Shown here piece by piece: positions 1 through 11,409 of a stretch of 64,000 nucleotides of DNA. Each line of letters opens with the position of its first letter. The first letter of the stretch is position 1. The notes under the pieces were generated by a model. It was given only the letters and a program-made list of their open reading frames with translations. It was not told where the DNA came from and did no database searches. The stretch is from Dysidea avara. Lineage: Eukaryota > Porifera > Demospongiae > Dictyoceratida > Dysideidae. The position numbers and the translations under genes are program-made. Location of the stretch: assembly GCF_963678975.1 (NCBI RefSeq), contig NC_089274.1, positions 27,033,053-27,097,052 on the forward strand, read 5' to 3'.

Positions 1-160
1 CAAGGGCAGCAGTACTGTTGTAATAAAATCTGATTGTGTTGCCAATGTGTCAGGTATGCACTAACTATGAATGGTTTTTACATGATAAACACATGTTTGT
101 TTGTCACATGTTGAGGGCATGTGATGTCTCTTGAACATATTGGAGTACAAGTCAAGACTG

Positions 161-430
161 ACCATCAACAGCAGGACCAAGAATAATGTTGATTTTGAAG
201 CCACGGGTTCAAGTGTGGAAAGCTTCGGTGAACCTGGAAATGAAAGTTGGTTGTCAGTATGCTAATTTGATTTCAGGTGATGCCTCGGAATATTAGTCAA
301 GCCGTTACTGGCCATCAAAAGGACATGCAGGATGACCAAGAATAATGTTTATCTTTGGATTAAAGTTCTGCTAAGTGTGGAGGGCCGGGTATGTCAGGAA
401 GTGAAAGTTGGTGAAAGTATGCTATCTGGA
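161..430. repeat. Diverged tandem duplication, period about 150-165 bp
   Basis: Two diverged copies of one segment lie at about 161-268 and 312-425. Both carry a core like GACCAAGAATAATGTT and a later GAAAGTTGGT...AGTATGCTA block. No open reading frame explains it. It may be the remnant of a dispersed repeat cut by the window edge. Confidence 0.5.
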
Positions 431-509
431 AGTAAAAATTTAATTAGAAATACAGCAGTTTTATAGTATCTATGAGCTGCATAAACAGCAGTGTGTAGGT
501 TTTAGCTAG

Positions 510-853
510 TAGTGATGTGCAATATGTGATATATATCGATATATTCATTATTGTGATAATTCTTTTAAAAAATCGTGATATGATATAGAATCTTTATATC
601 GTGATAAGCCTAGGCATAGATTTTAGCTATAATTAAAGAAAAAGGTACCCAAGATGTCTGAAAAAAGAAATTGCAATGTTGTATGCTAGTCATGTATCAT
701 GCTGTATTGTACTTCTAGTACATCACTGCTACAAGTGTCATCAGTGTAAATACACTAGCTGAGTGATGAGTTTGTATATTGTGATATGTATCGTATCGTG
801 ATATATTGTGTGCAATAATCGTGATAGGAAATATCCTATATTGCACACCACTA
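510..853. mobile_element. hAT-like MITE with 8-bp target duplication
   Basis: The ends are inverted copies of TAGTGRTGTGCAATA and are flanked by identical TTAGCTAG at 502-509 and 854-861. An 8-bp duplication with TAG/CAG-type ends is the hAT signature. The interior is AT-rich with repeated ATCGTGATA words and has no coding capacity, so this is a non-autonomous copy. The perfect duplication suggests a fairly recent insertion. Confidence 0.85.
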
Positions 854-861
854 TTAGCTAG

Positions 862-2866
862 TTAGATACACAAACACCTTTTAATGTTACTGCCTAAGGG
901 CACAATTTATGTATGCATCATTTATGGTGTAGGGGAAAACCCAGATATCCCCCCGGAGACATCTTCGAATCCAGATGATCCTGGCTATGCCACTGGGTAT
1001 ACAAGTGGATAATTCACTCATGTTGCACTTGTTTCTGTCACATTTCCTGCACTGCCTGCACACCAGCGTAAGGAATAAGTGCTGTATAGACTATCTATAG
1101 TACAGTAGTGAAATTATTCAGTACCAGGCAGTTTTTGCATATTCCCACTGTTCGTCTTCAACGTTTAAAAGTAGGCTGCAGGTGTTAGTTATCCATCGCC
1201 AAACAAGTTTAATATAAATTCAAAGGGTTAGGTGCTGTGGATTGGTAGGATTAGTTTGGCTGGTTTTAACGATTTACAATGTGTTGTTTTTGTAACATTC
1301 CGTAAATAAATTCTCCGCATAACAGTACTGTATTTGCCAAATTAAGTGCATAACTGTACTGTATTTGTCCAATTAGCTACATAACTGTTCTACATGACTC
1401 ATAAAGTACAGTTATGCAGCTAATAAATAAGCACTGTATATATGGACAATACACTATGCGGCATCGTTTTGATCATCCCACCCAAAGTACAATATATTAA
1501 CAGTGGTAGCATAAGCAAAGTTTGACCACATATAGCTATGTAGAAGGACTTAACAGAAGTCCTTACGACTCCTTTCCTTGTAATAGAATGGATTCCATAG
1601 AAGCTCTTTTATGTAACCAGTAGTTACCCTTTAAAATACTGTAGTATCAGTGTGAGTGGTTGAGTAGTAATCAGCTCTACAGTACATGGATGGCCCCAGA
1701 AGCAAACATCTACTGTAACTTGGTAGAAACACAGGAAAGGAAAAACAACAAAAGTTAAAATGTCTGGTCAAATCGCTTGATGTCCACTCAACTTTCATAA
1801 TGTCCTGATGGTATGTTAGGACATATTCAAAATGTTATTTCGCAAACTGTAATTAGACTACAACTCATTGTTGTACCTTTGGCAGCTGTTTGTAAACAAG
1901 AAAGTAATGTAGCTAGAGTTGATTAGTACAGACAAGCACATTACACCTCCCTCTAATTCAGTATGGCTGTTACCATCCATTTAAATACCCATGTCTTGCC
2001 AATGATACAACCACATAATTGCCATGTTTCGTATTGTTTCAGAGCGTGGTCACTATAGGACATGAGCGTGGCACTACAGGATTTAGAGACCACATTTTCA
2101 GCCAATCAAATTTCAATACAAACTTGTTGTAGTCTAAGTAAGATACTATAAACTTCACAGCAGGATTATTAGTTACTGTACAGTCTAGTGTGGTTGCTTA
2201 TTCATAAAAAATGCAAGGCTAAAAGATAGAAACAACCTATGTATCTCGCTCTTTCTGTATCAAATTAAATCCTTAGGAAGGCTACACCTGAGGTAATTCA
2301 TAATGGGTAGCTGAGCCCACGTTATCTGAGGGGCTCTAGCAGGCTTTTGAACAAGACAAGCAGAGCTGATACTTCAAAGGTATAACTAATATTCATTATT
2401 TTGAATACCGTAGAGTTGGGTTGGTAAGCACATGTATCTATTAAGCGCACAATTATTACTTGTTAAGTGCATACACATATCTTGTGATCAACCTGGCTGA
2501 TAAGCGTACATGGTCAAATACGAGGCTCAACACACAACAAAGCTACATACAGGAAGAAAAGCTGGAAGTGCTACAAAATTTGTTTCCATGAACACTTACA
2601 TCTCCCTTGAGGTCTCCCTTCACTATGTATACAGCAAGTCAGTCTTCTGGATTGCGATATTCTGTTTATCATGAAGGATTTCACCCAGAAAAGGAGTCAA
2701 ATATCCTTACATACTGGCATGGTGACCGGCACAAACTATTAGCTATTACAACGTAGTGATTTCGTGTTAAGCACACCATAATTATTAATTCTATTAGGTA
2801 TATGAGGGCATAACAGATAGTATGATTTTTACAAAAGTTTTCTCCGAAAATTATAAACGCATGCGC
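862..2866. other. Non-coding stretch, no gene recognised
   Basis: No exon, RNA gene or complete element could be supported here on either strand. The segment may belong to the long terminal intron of the minus-strand glutathione S-transferase gene or lie downstream of it. I looked for that gene's missing C-terminal exon here and did not find it. Confidence 0.5.
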
Positions 2867-3671
2867 TTAAGGATGCTCTGTACAGTTCCGCATATGGCTT
2901 CCCGTAAATTGTGTTTTCTGCTATAACTTATGAACGGATTAAACCATTCTGCAAAACTCTTTTTATTTGCAATAAGCTATCACTACTGCACAGTTTAGTC
3001 CAAATCCCATGTCTTATCTCACTGTAGAAGGCGAGTTATAATTTTTCGCTTCAAACTAGAACTAGTCCCACAGATTACGCCCTAGAGGCTTCATTATTGT
3101 AAAAATACATTATTGAAAAGCAAACATGCGTTTCTATCTTTGTTCTCTGGCTTCTCAGTTATCAGATACTCCTCTTCCGCTTTTGTGCTGGCACTAATCA
3201 GTCTTCTTTACCTCCACACCATTCCTCACCAGAAGGAGCTATCAAAAAACGACAAACGCTCTTTTGATGCATAAATACTATAGTTGCCCATCTGAAATTC
3301 CGTGCCTATCGGATCTAAAATGACGAACTAGTTCTAATTTTAGTATTAAGGTGTAGAAACTGAGGCGCCAGCAGCTGTTCTATGGTCAGTTATTGTTCCT
3401 TAATTGCGTAACCGGAAGATAATCGGTCAATTACGGATCGCTATATTCATTAGACCACGATGAAGATACAACACTTACTTCGCTTCCTTCATGTATATCG
3501 TTTGTGCAGGTTATTTCATCATAAAAGACATTTTCTCGTAATTGGATGCGCCACACATTAAACAAGCCACAGACTAACTAGATAATTACTGGTGACCATG
3601 GGAACTCCTTAGTAAACCCCAGCTGTGCTAACCTCAGAAGCCATACGTGGAACTGTACAGAGCACCCTTAA
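2867..3671. mobile_element. piggyBac-like non-autonomous element (TTAA flanks)
   Basis: TTAA at 2867-2870 and 3668-3671 bounds an element of about 797 bp. Its ends are inverted repeats of GGRTGCTCTGTACAGTTCC followed by a related TATGGCTTC, about 30 bp with a few mismatches. Insertion at TTAA is characteristic of piggyBac. No transposase frame is visible. It lies downstream of the last recognised glutathione S-transferase exon and may sit in that gene's terminal intron. Confidence 0.75.
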
Positions 3672-3953
3672 CACCCCAACTCTACAGTACACAATGTTTA
3701 TTATTGACCATCAAAAGTATGCGATGACATACTACCCACAATAATATGCAACGGACTGTTCCTATATACTAAAGAGCATGAAAACAACAGGATAAGTGCA
3801 GTGGCTACTAGCAGAAGTTACAAAGTATTTACAATGTGATGCAGTTATGGCAATGAGTGGGTTAGGTATTACAGCGTACTTATAATATCAATAACACAGT
3901 CAAATTAGTAGAGATGGTGATTAGCACAGCCCTAACATGTACAGGACACCAAC

Positions 3954-6900
3954 CTCAGATCCAATGAAGTGTCCATTCTTCACATGCTTCTGAAGGACAC
4001 CAAACATCTGAGGGACAGTCTTCTCTTTGAACTCAGCAAGCTTGGCTGCCTGTTACATATACTAAAATTTATATACAAAAACAACAAACTAATTTAATAA
4101 CCTTCTCATCATCCTTGGCAAACCAAACTTTGTACATGTTACTGGTTAAGTCAGCCAAGTAATCAGAAGATCCTCCCAGCACAGCATTGTCCAATTCATT
4201 ATTACCAGCCATTCCTGTGTATAAAGCATTACTACATGTGGGAAAACCAAGCTTACATCCCAGTACGTGGGAGTATCAAAGCGCCGCTGCTACTGTATGA
4301 TATATTAGTTATCACCCAGTGATAACTAACTTGTCACCCTGTTGCGGAGCCACTCAGTCTCTTTTGTGACATCATAATAACTGTGAATGGCATTGTTTAC
4401 CAATGGAACAAAGAGCCAAATAAGGAAATATTGATACAAAACACACCAACACAGCACTTAAAACTAGCTAAATCTTACAAGAAAACTGTTACAATAACAC
4501 TACAAGTTACCAATACGATAGTTTAACAAATGTCAAGAATAGTCCGTGACGATTTTCGCTCCAGCAATCACTCCCAAAGGTCACTATGGTGAAGAACTAA
4601 CTTCCTCTAGCTTTATCGTTCTATCTCGGACTATGGTAGTCACCTGTTGGTCTTTATTTTTCTCTTGCACACCACGCAACACCAACATACCAATTTCTGA
4701 CGAAGGCGAATCGTACCTGGAACCGCTGCTTCAAAACAACGCCCTTCGCTACAGTTTGTAGGCAGTATGTAAGGTCTCTCTTGTAGCTACGAAGTAGAAT
4801 CTCCACACAATTCGGACGAAATCTTGAGCACAGTGACAGGAACTCAAACCGGAACTTAATTTACTATCCGTAAACTTCTGCGCACTCCCGCGCACTGGGA
4901 TATAAAATAGTTATATCCCGTATACTCGGATGATATCATTGTTATTACAACTCGTGTAATAACAATGATATCACCCTCGTACCGGGATATAACTATAACT
5001 TATCACCTATTTAAAAGTACTGGTTTTTAAGTATTTAGAGCATTGTAACTCACCAATGGTTGAAACTATGTGTACCAAAATGTTTTATACAAATTCCTTA
5101 CCTTCCAGAACATAGCAACATTTCCCGCCATTTTAGACAGTTTTTTAAACCGACGTTGACTCTATTAGGCGAGCTCCAAAAGGGGTGGGAGGTAGGACCC
5201 TGGAGGAGGCAAGAGACTATTTAAAAATATTAAAGAGGAAGGTGTAGGGATGAGTTGAAATTTGAATGCAAGTAGATTATTCACTGTTGAAGAGCCTTTC
5301 AGGGTTTAGAAGACATCAACATTGAGTAAACCACTACGTATAACCAGTGTGTGATTGAAATGCTAATAGCGCAGTCACCCTATCAGAACATTCAACTAAG
5401 TTTAAAGTCATCCTGTAAAGAGGTCAGCTACAAACAAGTCTCTCTGTAGAGAGTTATGTGACATGTCACCCTAAAGAGAGTAGAGCAATACAACAAGTCG
5501 CCTTGTAGAGAGTTCAGTTATGAAGAAGATTCTATTGACTGCCTGATGCCTTCAGACAAGCACAATTCGATAATGACTAAGGCTACGGGCTTGATTTTTG
5601 ACTGTTCAATGTCACTTCAGGATTACAGGTGCCTTTTGCATATCACAGTACATACAATGCATGCTTCATGGACTTAACCTCTCTGAATCCCATTTATCCC
5701 TACTGACAGTGCAAGCTGTCAATTTGTGATAGTGCTGTGTGATGTTTTTCACAGTGACATGCACATTTACCTGACCAATATCAGGACACGAAGCTGATTA
5801 AAATCCTATTTTTCTATTTGCACTTACAACCAATAACAATTGATATCCTTGAAATTTTCCACACCTACACATAGGAAATTTTAAGGTCTTCCAATACTTG
5901 TTTGGTGAGCTTTATAAACTGAGATGATGAGAGAAAACTTTAATGTAGCTACTGTAGCTATTAAAATCCTTCATGCAAGCAGCATGAACTATGAATCAGT
6001 CATTCGTTGAGATCAACAGTTGGGATATAAACAATTAGTTTTTACTGTATTGCAAACACTGAGCAATCACTGAGCAATCACTCAAGGCTTAGCTACCCAG
6101 TACCCACACAATTTTTGTGAGACAACAGGTCATCAAACTTGTATTTGTACATATGCAATTTCAAGTGTCTTAATAATACGTACATTAGTACAACCTACCA
6201 GTTAGCAGCCAAGACTACCCTAGACAAATACTGCAAACTTCATAGCTAAATAACAAGGCTAGGCCATGCAACTATTAAGGTGTTTCTAACAGTGAACCTA
6301 AGAGCTTAAACTAAACTGCTTTACAATCATGAGGCCTTACATGTACACACTTAATAGCATTTGTTAACTACTTACCAAATGTTATTCCCAAGTAGCGCAG
6401 GATATTTAAACTCCCAGCAATCTTAGTGCCATCTACTTCAAGGACTGGTGCTCGTCCAAAGGGCATTTCTGTATAAAAGTATATTGCATGTACCAGGTAA
6501 TAGAACATACATAGAATGTTCTAGAACAATCCAGTACTTCTATTGGTAGAACTATGAAATTACAAACGTTTATTTATAAAGCAGAAATTAAGCAAGGTGA
6601 TCAGCCAATACAGTGGTGGTTCAGTGGTTAAGGATGCAGGTGTTAGTTATGGAGGTCCCTCTGGTAAGCTTTTTCAACATTATTATATACCTTTTTACCC
6701 TGCAGTGACTGCAATAGAGTATCCCGATCCTGTGCTTGGTTTTTGCTTTATAACTTTGTAGCTGTAACTCTATTACTATTCAAAACTATCTAAAGGCATT
6801 GCTATGATGATCAGTCTATGTACACACCAATTTTCAAGTTATTCCCATACTCGGTTTACCAGTAGCCATGACAAAAGTTTAATCTTTTTTGTGAATAAAT

Positions 6901-7908
6901 GCTCACAACTCCTTGGATATTCATTAGATTCACATTGGTACATGAACTCACCTTTATATGCTCCAAAGATCGAGGCAATCAAATCACACATTTACATTTT
7001 TATAGTAAGGCCACTCCAAATAAATTCTCTGTTTCCCATCCACCGCCCGCATCTGGTTACTATCAGCTCTAAATGTTCCATTATTCCGTATTCTTCCATT
7101 ATTCTCCGGTTATTCTTGCATACTGACAAGTGCCATCTTGAACAATGTCAGCTCACATGTCACCAGTGCTATAAAGTCGGCACAAACTTCACGTTTGTGT
7201 TATATTTGCAACTTTAAAAGGAAGGAACATGCAAGCTTAAGCATGCTTTTATACAGCTTTTTATAGTTGTGCCAGGCAAATGATGGCTTGAAAAGTTCAG
7301 AATCTTATAATGAAATAATGGAAATGGACCGCCTGCCCACATGCAAATATGCTTTGAGCCCAGGACGGGAAACAGATAATTTATTTGCAGTGGCCTAATT
7401 TTTGCAGTGTGCGAAAGAAATCGAAGCCCCCATATCTCGCAAATGGTTGTTGTGAATTTAATCAAATTTGCTGTGTGGCTGGCCTACCCTACCTGGCGGA
7501 TAGCTATAGTGCAAAAATGGTGTGCAAAGGGGCCATGGCGTGAAAACGCTCTTGGTGTATGGCGTACCGGCTTTCCTTGACCTCATGACACACTACCGTG
7601 AGTCTTGATGATTGTTTAAGAAAAAAAAAAAGAATCCAGACTCCGACATGTCCGGGCAGTACTTTTGACCCCTCGTTTGACCCTTCCAGGCTTCCCCCCA
7701 CTCCCCTGAGTCTCCCCATCCTCTCGCGCTGACTCAGCTATTTGAGTTATTGTACGAAGTCATAGGGCGTACCTGCCTTGTACTTCTTTCCCCAGTCTTC
7801 GCCTTCAAATCGAAAGTCTTCATACTTCACCCCGGCTTGAGCAAAAATGAGACGAATTGGTTCTCCCGCGCCTTTTGCATTAAAGTAGTACAACTTGTAG
7901 GAAGGCAT
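3954..7908 (-). CDS. Sigma-like glutathione S-transferase, four exons, C-terminus not found
   Basis: Exons read 7908-7773, 6468-6376, 4214-4102 and 4049-3954 on the minus strand; introns are 1304, 2161 and 52 bp, all GT-AG. Exon 1 starts MPSYKLYYFNAKGAGEPIRL, the thioredoxin-fold N-terminus with the catalytic Tyr expected of sigma GSTs. Exon 2 carries MPFGRAPVLEVDG and ends RYLGITFG, the glutathione-binding cis-Pro region. Exons 3 and 4 give the start of the all-helical C-domain (GMAGNNELDNAV, then KEKTVPQMFGVLQKHV). Phases agree (1, 1, 0). That is 146 codons, whereas family members have about 200, so roughly 55 residues are missing; the donor after GSE at 3953 implies a further exon. An in-frame upstream ATG at 7938 is possible, but 7908 fits family starts. 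The protein should be cytosolic, conjugating glutathione or isomerising prostaglandin H2-like substrates. Expression is unproven. Confidence 0.88.
4257..5131 (-). other. Possible small nested exons inside the GST intron
   Basis: Within GST intron 2, the minus strand shows an ATG with a short open segment ending at a good donor (5131-5102, MAGNVAMFWK then GTAAGG). Two more short open segments with splice-like edges follow (4380-4338, containing DVTKETEWLRNR, and 4289-4257, RRFDTPTYWD then GTAAGC). The last two join sensibly across a roughly 48-bp intron, but the phase of the first exon does not match and the 4257 donor does not match GST exon 3. This could be part of an unrecognised small gene or chance. 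I could not name a family. Confidence 0.2.
4911..4998. repeat. Near-perfect 42-bp-arm palindrome
   Basis: The arms begin ATAGTTATATCCCG and meet around a loop of about 4 bases at TTACA/TGTAA. The segment would extrude as a long hairpin. It resembles the core of a tiny foldback MITE. No target duplication was identified. Confidence 0.7.
5393..5535 (-). repeat. Degenerate minisatellite copies, reverse orientation
   Basis: Units such as GTAGAGAGTTCAG and CAGCTACAAACAAG are the reverse complement of the units that make the large array at 34.85-36.74 kb. Only about four diverged units are present. The same satellite-like sequence therefore exists at two distant sites in opposite orientation. Confidence 0.6.
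6815..7640 (+). repeat. Dispersed repeat family R1, copy 1, interrupted
   Basis: This segment matches 37081-37600 in order. Both have a Y-rich start (CCAATTTTCA), CATACKCGGTTTACC, TTTTTTGTGAATAA, a GGCAATC box, TGTGCGAAA, ATATCTCG, and an end ACACACTAC followed by GTCTTGAT. Copy 1 is split at 7009-7395 by a PIF/Harbinger-like MITE; copy 2 supplies the uninterrupted site. No conserved reading frame was seen, so it is probably a non-autonomous transposon or old repeat. Confidence 0.65.
7009..7395. mobile_element. PIF/Harbinger-like MITE, copy 1
   Basis: Ends are inverted GGCCACTCCAAATAAATTC (right end slightly diverged) with TAA on both sides (7006-7008 and 7396-7398). A 3-bp TWA target and GGC-type ends fit PIF/Harbinger. 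A near-identical copy lies at 9650-10031. There is no transposase. It inserted inside dispersed repeat R1. Confidence 0.82.
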
Positions 7909-8080
7909 CGCGACTGTATAGGAAACCAGAAAAAGCACAGCAAACTCGACAGCAACGGCACAACTGGCTCAAGAAAATTCGAGACTGACACGTGACAAAA
8001 AATTGTGCATGATGGATGACGTACAGTAGTAAACGCCCAGTGCCAGTGGTTCACGTGATTTGGATTTGAAGTAAACTGGA

Positions 8081-8400
8081 AGTGATTATTATTATTATCA
8101 AATTGTTTAAAGGGATACACAAAAGGCATGTGCCTGTACAAGGTGATACCCTTACATACAATCCTTACAGTTACAAAAATACAATTACAAAAACAGAACA
8201 ACATACACAATACAAGTAGCTAGCTACAGAATTAAACAATCACATTAAAATAAACTGTTTCAATCTAGATCTGAAATGTTTAACCTGGCTTCGGGCCAAA
8301 ATTTCCTCAGGAGTAGTGTTCCACAAGAATGCCACGCATACAAAAAACAATAACGGAAAGCATTGATAGTAGAAGAAAACACATTTAAAGTTAGGGAGTG
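8081..8400 (-). mobile_element. 5'-truncated LINE, 3' end only
   Basis: The minus strand encodes a typical reverse-transcriptase ORF C-terminus (VAFLWNTTPEEILARS, then KHFRSRLKQF) and a stop at about 8240. A short 3' UTR follows, ending in an ATAATAATAATC-type tail at about 8098-8081. A polar, 5'-truncated fragment with a simple-repeat tail is typical of CR1/L2-like LINEs. It lies about 175 bp upstream of the GST start codon. Confidence 0.65.
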
Positions 8401-8561
8401 GCATTAAAGTTAGGGAGTGATTTTGCCCCTTCAAATTTTTTTTGCGTGCTAGCTAGCTAGGATGCTAAAGCTACAGATGCAGCTAAATGCATATATCCTA
8501 GCATACCAAAATGAAAATCGATAGACAGAGCGGAGAAGGGCAAATCTCTTCTAAGTACCAA

Positions 8562-9277
8562 TTATGCACTTGTCAATTTCATGCCCTACCCCCCCACCCC
8601 CGGGGATGGTGGGGGAATACAGGGGATTTGACAAATCGTGGTGTCAAATTCCCCACTACTGGGGCAAAATCGGCTGTCAAATCACCACTATGTCCCCACC
8701 CCCATAGTAGGGGATTTGACTAGGGCTCAAACAAATAGCGGTTTTTACTATTCGAATATTCTTTATTCACAACTACTGAATATTCGAATATTCTTTTTCA
8801 ACATTGATATGGATGAGATATCAATAATCCTGTGGCTGTACAAGATGTCTCTTTAATACAATTCAGAATCAACATGATTTGATCACTTATGTCATAGATA
8901 TGCTTATGTAGGATCAAGAATTTCCATGTACTCTACCACTTATGTTATATATTTCCTTTGAAACGAATATATATTCGAATACCAGAAATGGTATTCGAAT
9001 ATTCGTTTGAGCCCTAGATTTGACACGAACACCTCAAGGATGACTAAACGCATATATCGTGCATGCAACTAGTAATAAACCTGTCCTGTAGTTAGTAAAA
9101 TTATAGCAAGTGCGATTTTCAGTATTGTTTAGAAATGCAGCTACCGAAAATTGGTCAGTGAATTGGACAACTATCAATTGCCCCAGGGGTGGGGACAAGA
9201 GCAATGTCAAATCCCCACCTGGGGTGTGGGGATGCCCGGGGGTGGGGAGGTGGGGAATGAAATTGACAAGTGCATTA
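8562..9277. mobile_element. Inverted-repeat element with GGGG/CCCC-rich ends
   Basis: The ends are inverted copies of ATGCACTTGTCAATTTCAT followed by runs of C (left) or G (right) broken by GGGATTTGAC-like words. A hAT-like MITE is inserted at 8721-9016. The superfamily is uncertain because no clear target duplication is visible. No coding capacity. Confidence 0.6.
8721..9016. mobile_element. hAT-like MITE nested in another element
   Basis: The ends are inverted TAGGGCTCAAAC with perfect 8-bp duplications GATTTGAC at 8713-8720 and 9017-9024. The interior is AT-rich with repeated ATTCGAATATTC words. It sits inside the G/C-run element at 8562-9277, which fixes the order of insertion. Confidence 0.87.
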
Positions 9278-9398
9278 CGGGTGGTCAAAATTATAATTTA
9301 GGATTGCAAAATCAATAGAACTGTCAACGGCATGCTCTACTAATGTGAAGCTATAAACCTCTTCTTGATCTGTGCCAGCGTTGAAACTGGGTCACTAC

Positions 9399-9485
9399 TA
9401 GGGACCCGCCGATTATGCTCAAAATTTTACTTATTATGCTCAAATTATGCTCAAGCTTTATGCTTTATTTCTTATGTTCTGCTAA
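9399..9485 (+). mobile_element. hAT-like MITE fragment (one end)
   Basis: It starts TAGGGACCCGCCGATTATGC and continues with repeated TTATGCTC words, like the left end of the complete copy at 13246-13690. The other terminus is absent. Confidence 0.7.
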
Positions 9486-9649
9486 TAAATTTGCAGTTAT
9501 GGGCACATATTCTTAGTTACCACAAAAGTAACTGCACCACTAGGATAAATTAACAAAGTGGATATAGTATGTATATGTTAAATGTTTTTTTTTTTTTTTG
9601 TAATTACCTGGGTCAATTATCAGCTGTGCTGTCTCGACCCAGTATATAA

Positions 9650-10031
9650 GGCCACTCCAAATAAATTCTCTGTTTCCCGTCCTGGACTCAGGCATACTTG
9701 CATGCGGGCGGGCGGTTCATTTCCATTATTTCATTATAAGATTGGCTAGCTTTTCAAGCCATTATTCGCCTGGCACAGCCAAAAAGGCTGCATAAACATG
9801 CTTAAGCTTGTTCCTTCCTTTGTAAGTTGCAAAAATAACACAAACGTGAAGTTTGTGCTGACTTGATAGCACTGCTGACACGTGAGCTGACACTGACATT
9901 TCAAGATAGTTTTACTGAGCCTATCAGTATGCGGAAAATAATGGAAGAATACGGAATAATGGAATATTTAGAGCTGGCAGTAACCAGATGCGGGCGGTGG
10001 ACGGGAAACAGAGAATTTATTTGGAGTGGCC
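9650..10031. mobile_element. PIF/Harbinger-like MITE, copy 2
   Basis: The ends are inverted GGCCACTCCAAATAAATTC with TAA on both sides (9647-9649, 10032-10034). The sub-terminal GCGGGCGG box and CATTATTTCATTATAAGATT are shared with copy 1 at 7009-7395 in opposite relative orientation. Non-coding. Confidence 0.85.
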
Positions 10032-10202
10032 TAATCATAATCATAAAAAAAATTTTAAAAAAATCATAATCATAATCAATAGTGCCGGCACCGGTTACGA
10101 ACCTGAACGGCTATTTTACCGGCACAAGTCCATCATTTGCTGGACTATCAAACAAACCAGTTGTGTCTAGGCGAGCTAGAGTTGGTACGCGTCCAATAGC
10201 TA

Positions 10203-10316
10203 TGCCCCGAGCATTCGACTTTAGCCGGGGCACGCGTCTAGTAGGTTGCCCCGAGCATTCAACTTTAGGGCACGCGTCTATAGTAGGTTTCCCCGAGCAT
10301 TCAACTTTAGGGGACG
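10203..10316 (+). repeat. Three-copy tandem repeat, about 38-45 bp
   Basis: Three copies of a unit beginning CCCCGAGCATTCRACTTTAG and continuing GGGCACGCGTCTA follow one another. Each contains an MluI-like ACGCGT palindrome or a variant. The GC content is well above the surroundings. Function unknown. Confidence 0.75.
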
Positions 10317-10695
10317 CGAAAAGTAGTTCCTTAGCGTTAGGGGTAAGCTAGGGTTCAGCTTTGGTTTCTTCTTCACGCTTGTTAGCTATAGAGTAGTAAT
10401 TGTACATACTTACATTAGTTAAGTAACTAATTGAAATTGTACACATGTAATTGCACATCAGCATTATACCCCTGGAGGGTCCTGCTGATTAACAATAAAT
10501 AATAGAGTAGATGCTGTATATATGAGACACCAAAATGCAACCACATGCTAATCCGGAAGGAAATAGTTGTTGACCTCCAAATTTCTGGTGCGTGTAGTGT
10601 ATCTACCCTAATATCTTTGGGTGGTATTTAATCATAATAATTATTGTTTAGAACAGCAAAGTAGATAGTAGAGCATGGCATGGTCAATGACCCAA

Positions 10696-11357
10696 TTATG
10701 GGACTTTGGATGGGTTATGAGACACCTGCATTCAACACTTCGTTCACCCAAAGCATTGAAACTTGGGATGTAGTTACAGTCACTATTGCTCTATTTATTG
10801 GTGTAGTAAATTTTTCAAAATCATGGTATACCAACAAGAAATGCTGAATAAACAAAATACAGTCAATTAGCTAACCAATTATGCAACACTTGCAGCAATT
10901 ATGAGACACTTGACTTTAAAAACGTTTTACTGCATCAATTCATGAGTGAAACATATTCTAATATCAGTTTCAACTCACTTATGATGTTGAACATTGTAAA
11001 AGTTTTAAACCACACCCCCTTTATTCTGCAAGCTATGCTACTAACAGAGGTTAGTGAGGTGAATTTTAACCAACCAAACAGGTAAAAATTTGGCGTTTCT
11101 CACATCTGAAGGTTCTTAGAGTACTCATTCTAGCAGAAAATGGAGCTAGCTAGTATTAGTAGTGCAAAAATGTGCAGCGTTCAGAATTTACCTGATTGCA
11201 GTTAGGCTAAATTTTGCGATAAATCATATGTACTGCAAAACCAGGCGACTTAATTTAGCCCATATTTACATGGTATGTTTACTTCATCATGGAGGGTAAT
11301 TGATGCAAAAATCGTGGTGATTCGTCAAGGTGTCCCATAACCCCTGCTGTCCCATAA
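10696..11357. mobile_element. Probable terminal-inverted-repeat element, imperfect ends
   Basis: The left end TTATGGGACTTTGG...GGGTTATGAGACACCT matches the reverse complement of the right end (ATTATGGGACAGCAGGGGTT) over about 35 bp with mismatches. Related TTATGAGACACTTGA words occur inside. No transposase and no secure target duplication were seen, so the superfamily is left open. Confidence 0.45.
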
Positions 11358-11409
11358 TACCAGCACGTACTCTATATAGAAGTCACTTCAGTCGGATGTT
11401 TATAAGGTA

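Noticed and set aside
4546-4761. 71-codon plus-strand frame
   Set aside because: No recognisable domain or splice context. A minus-strand open segment overlaps it (VAKGVVLKQRFQ then a GTACGA donor-like site), but neither could be tied to a family or in-phase exons.
6610-6710. tRNA-like TGGTTCAGTGGTTAAGGATG start
   Set aside because: An A-box-like word is present, but no B-box with a matching stem follows, so a tRNA gene or SINE could not be supported.
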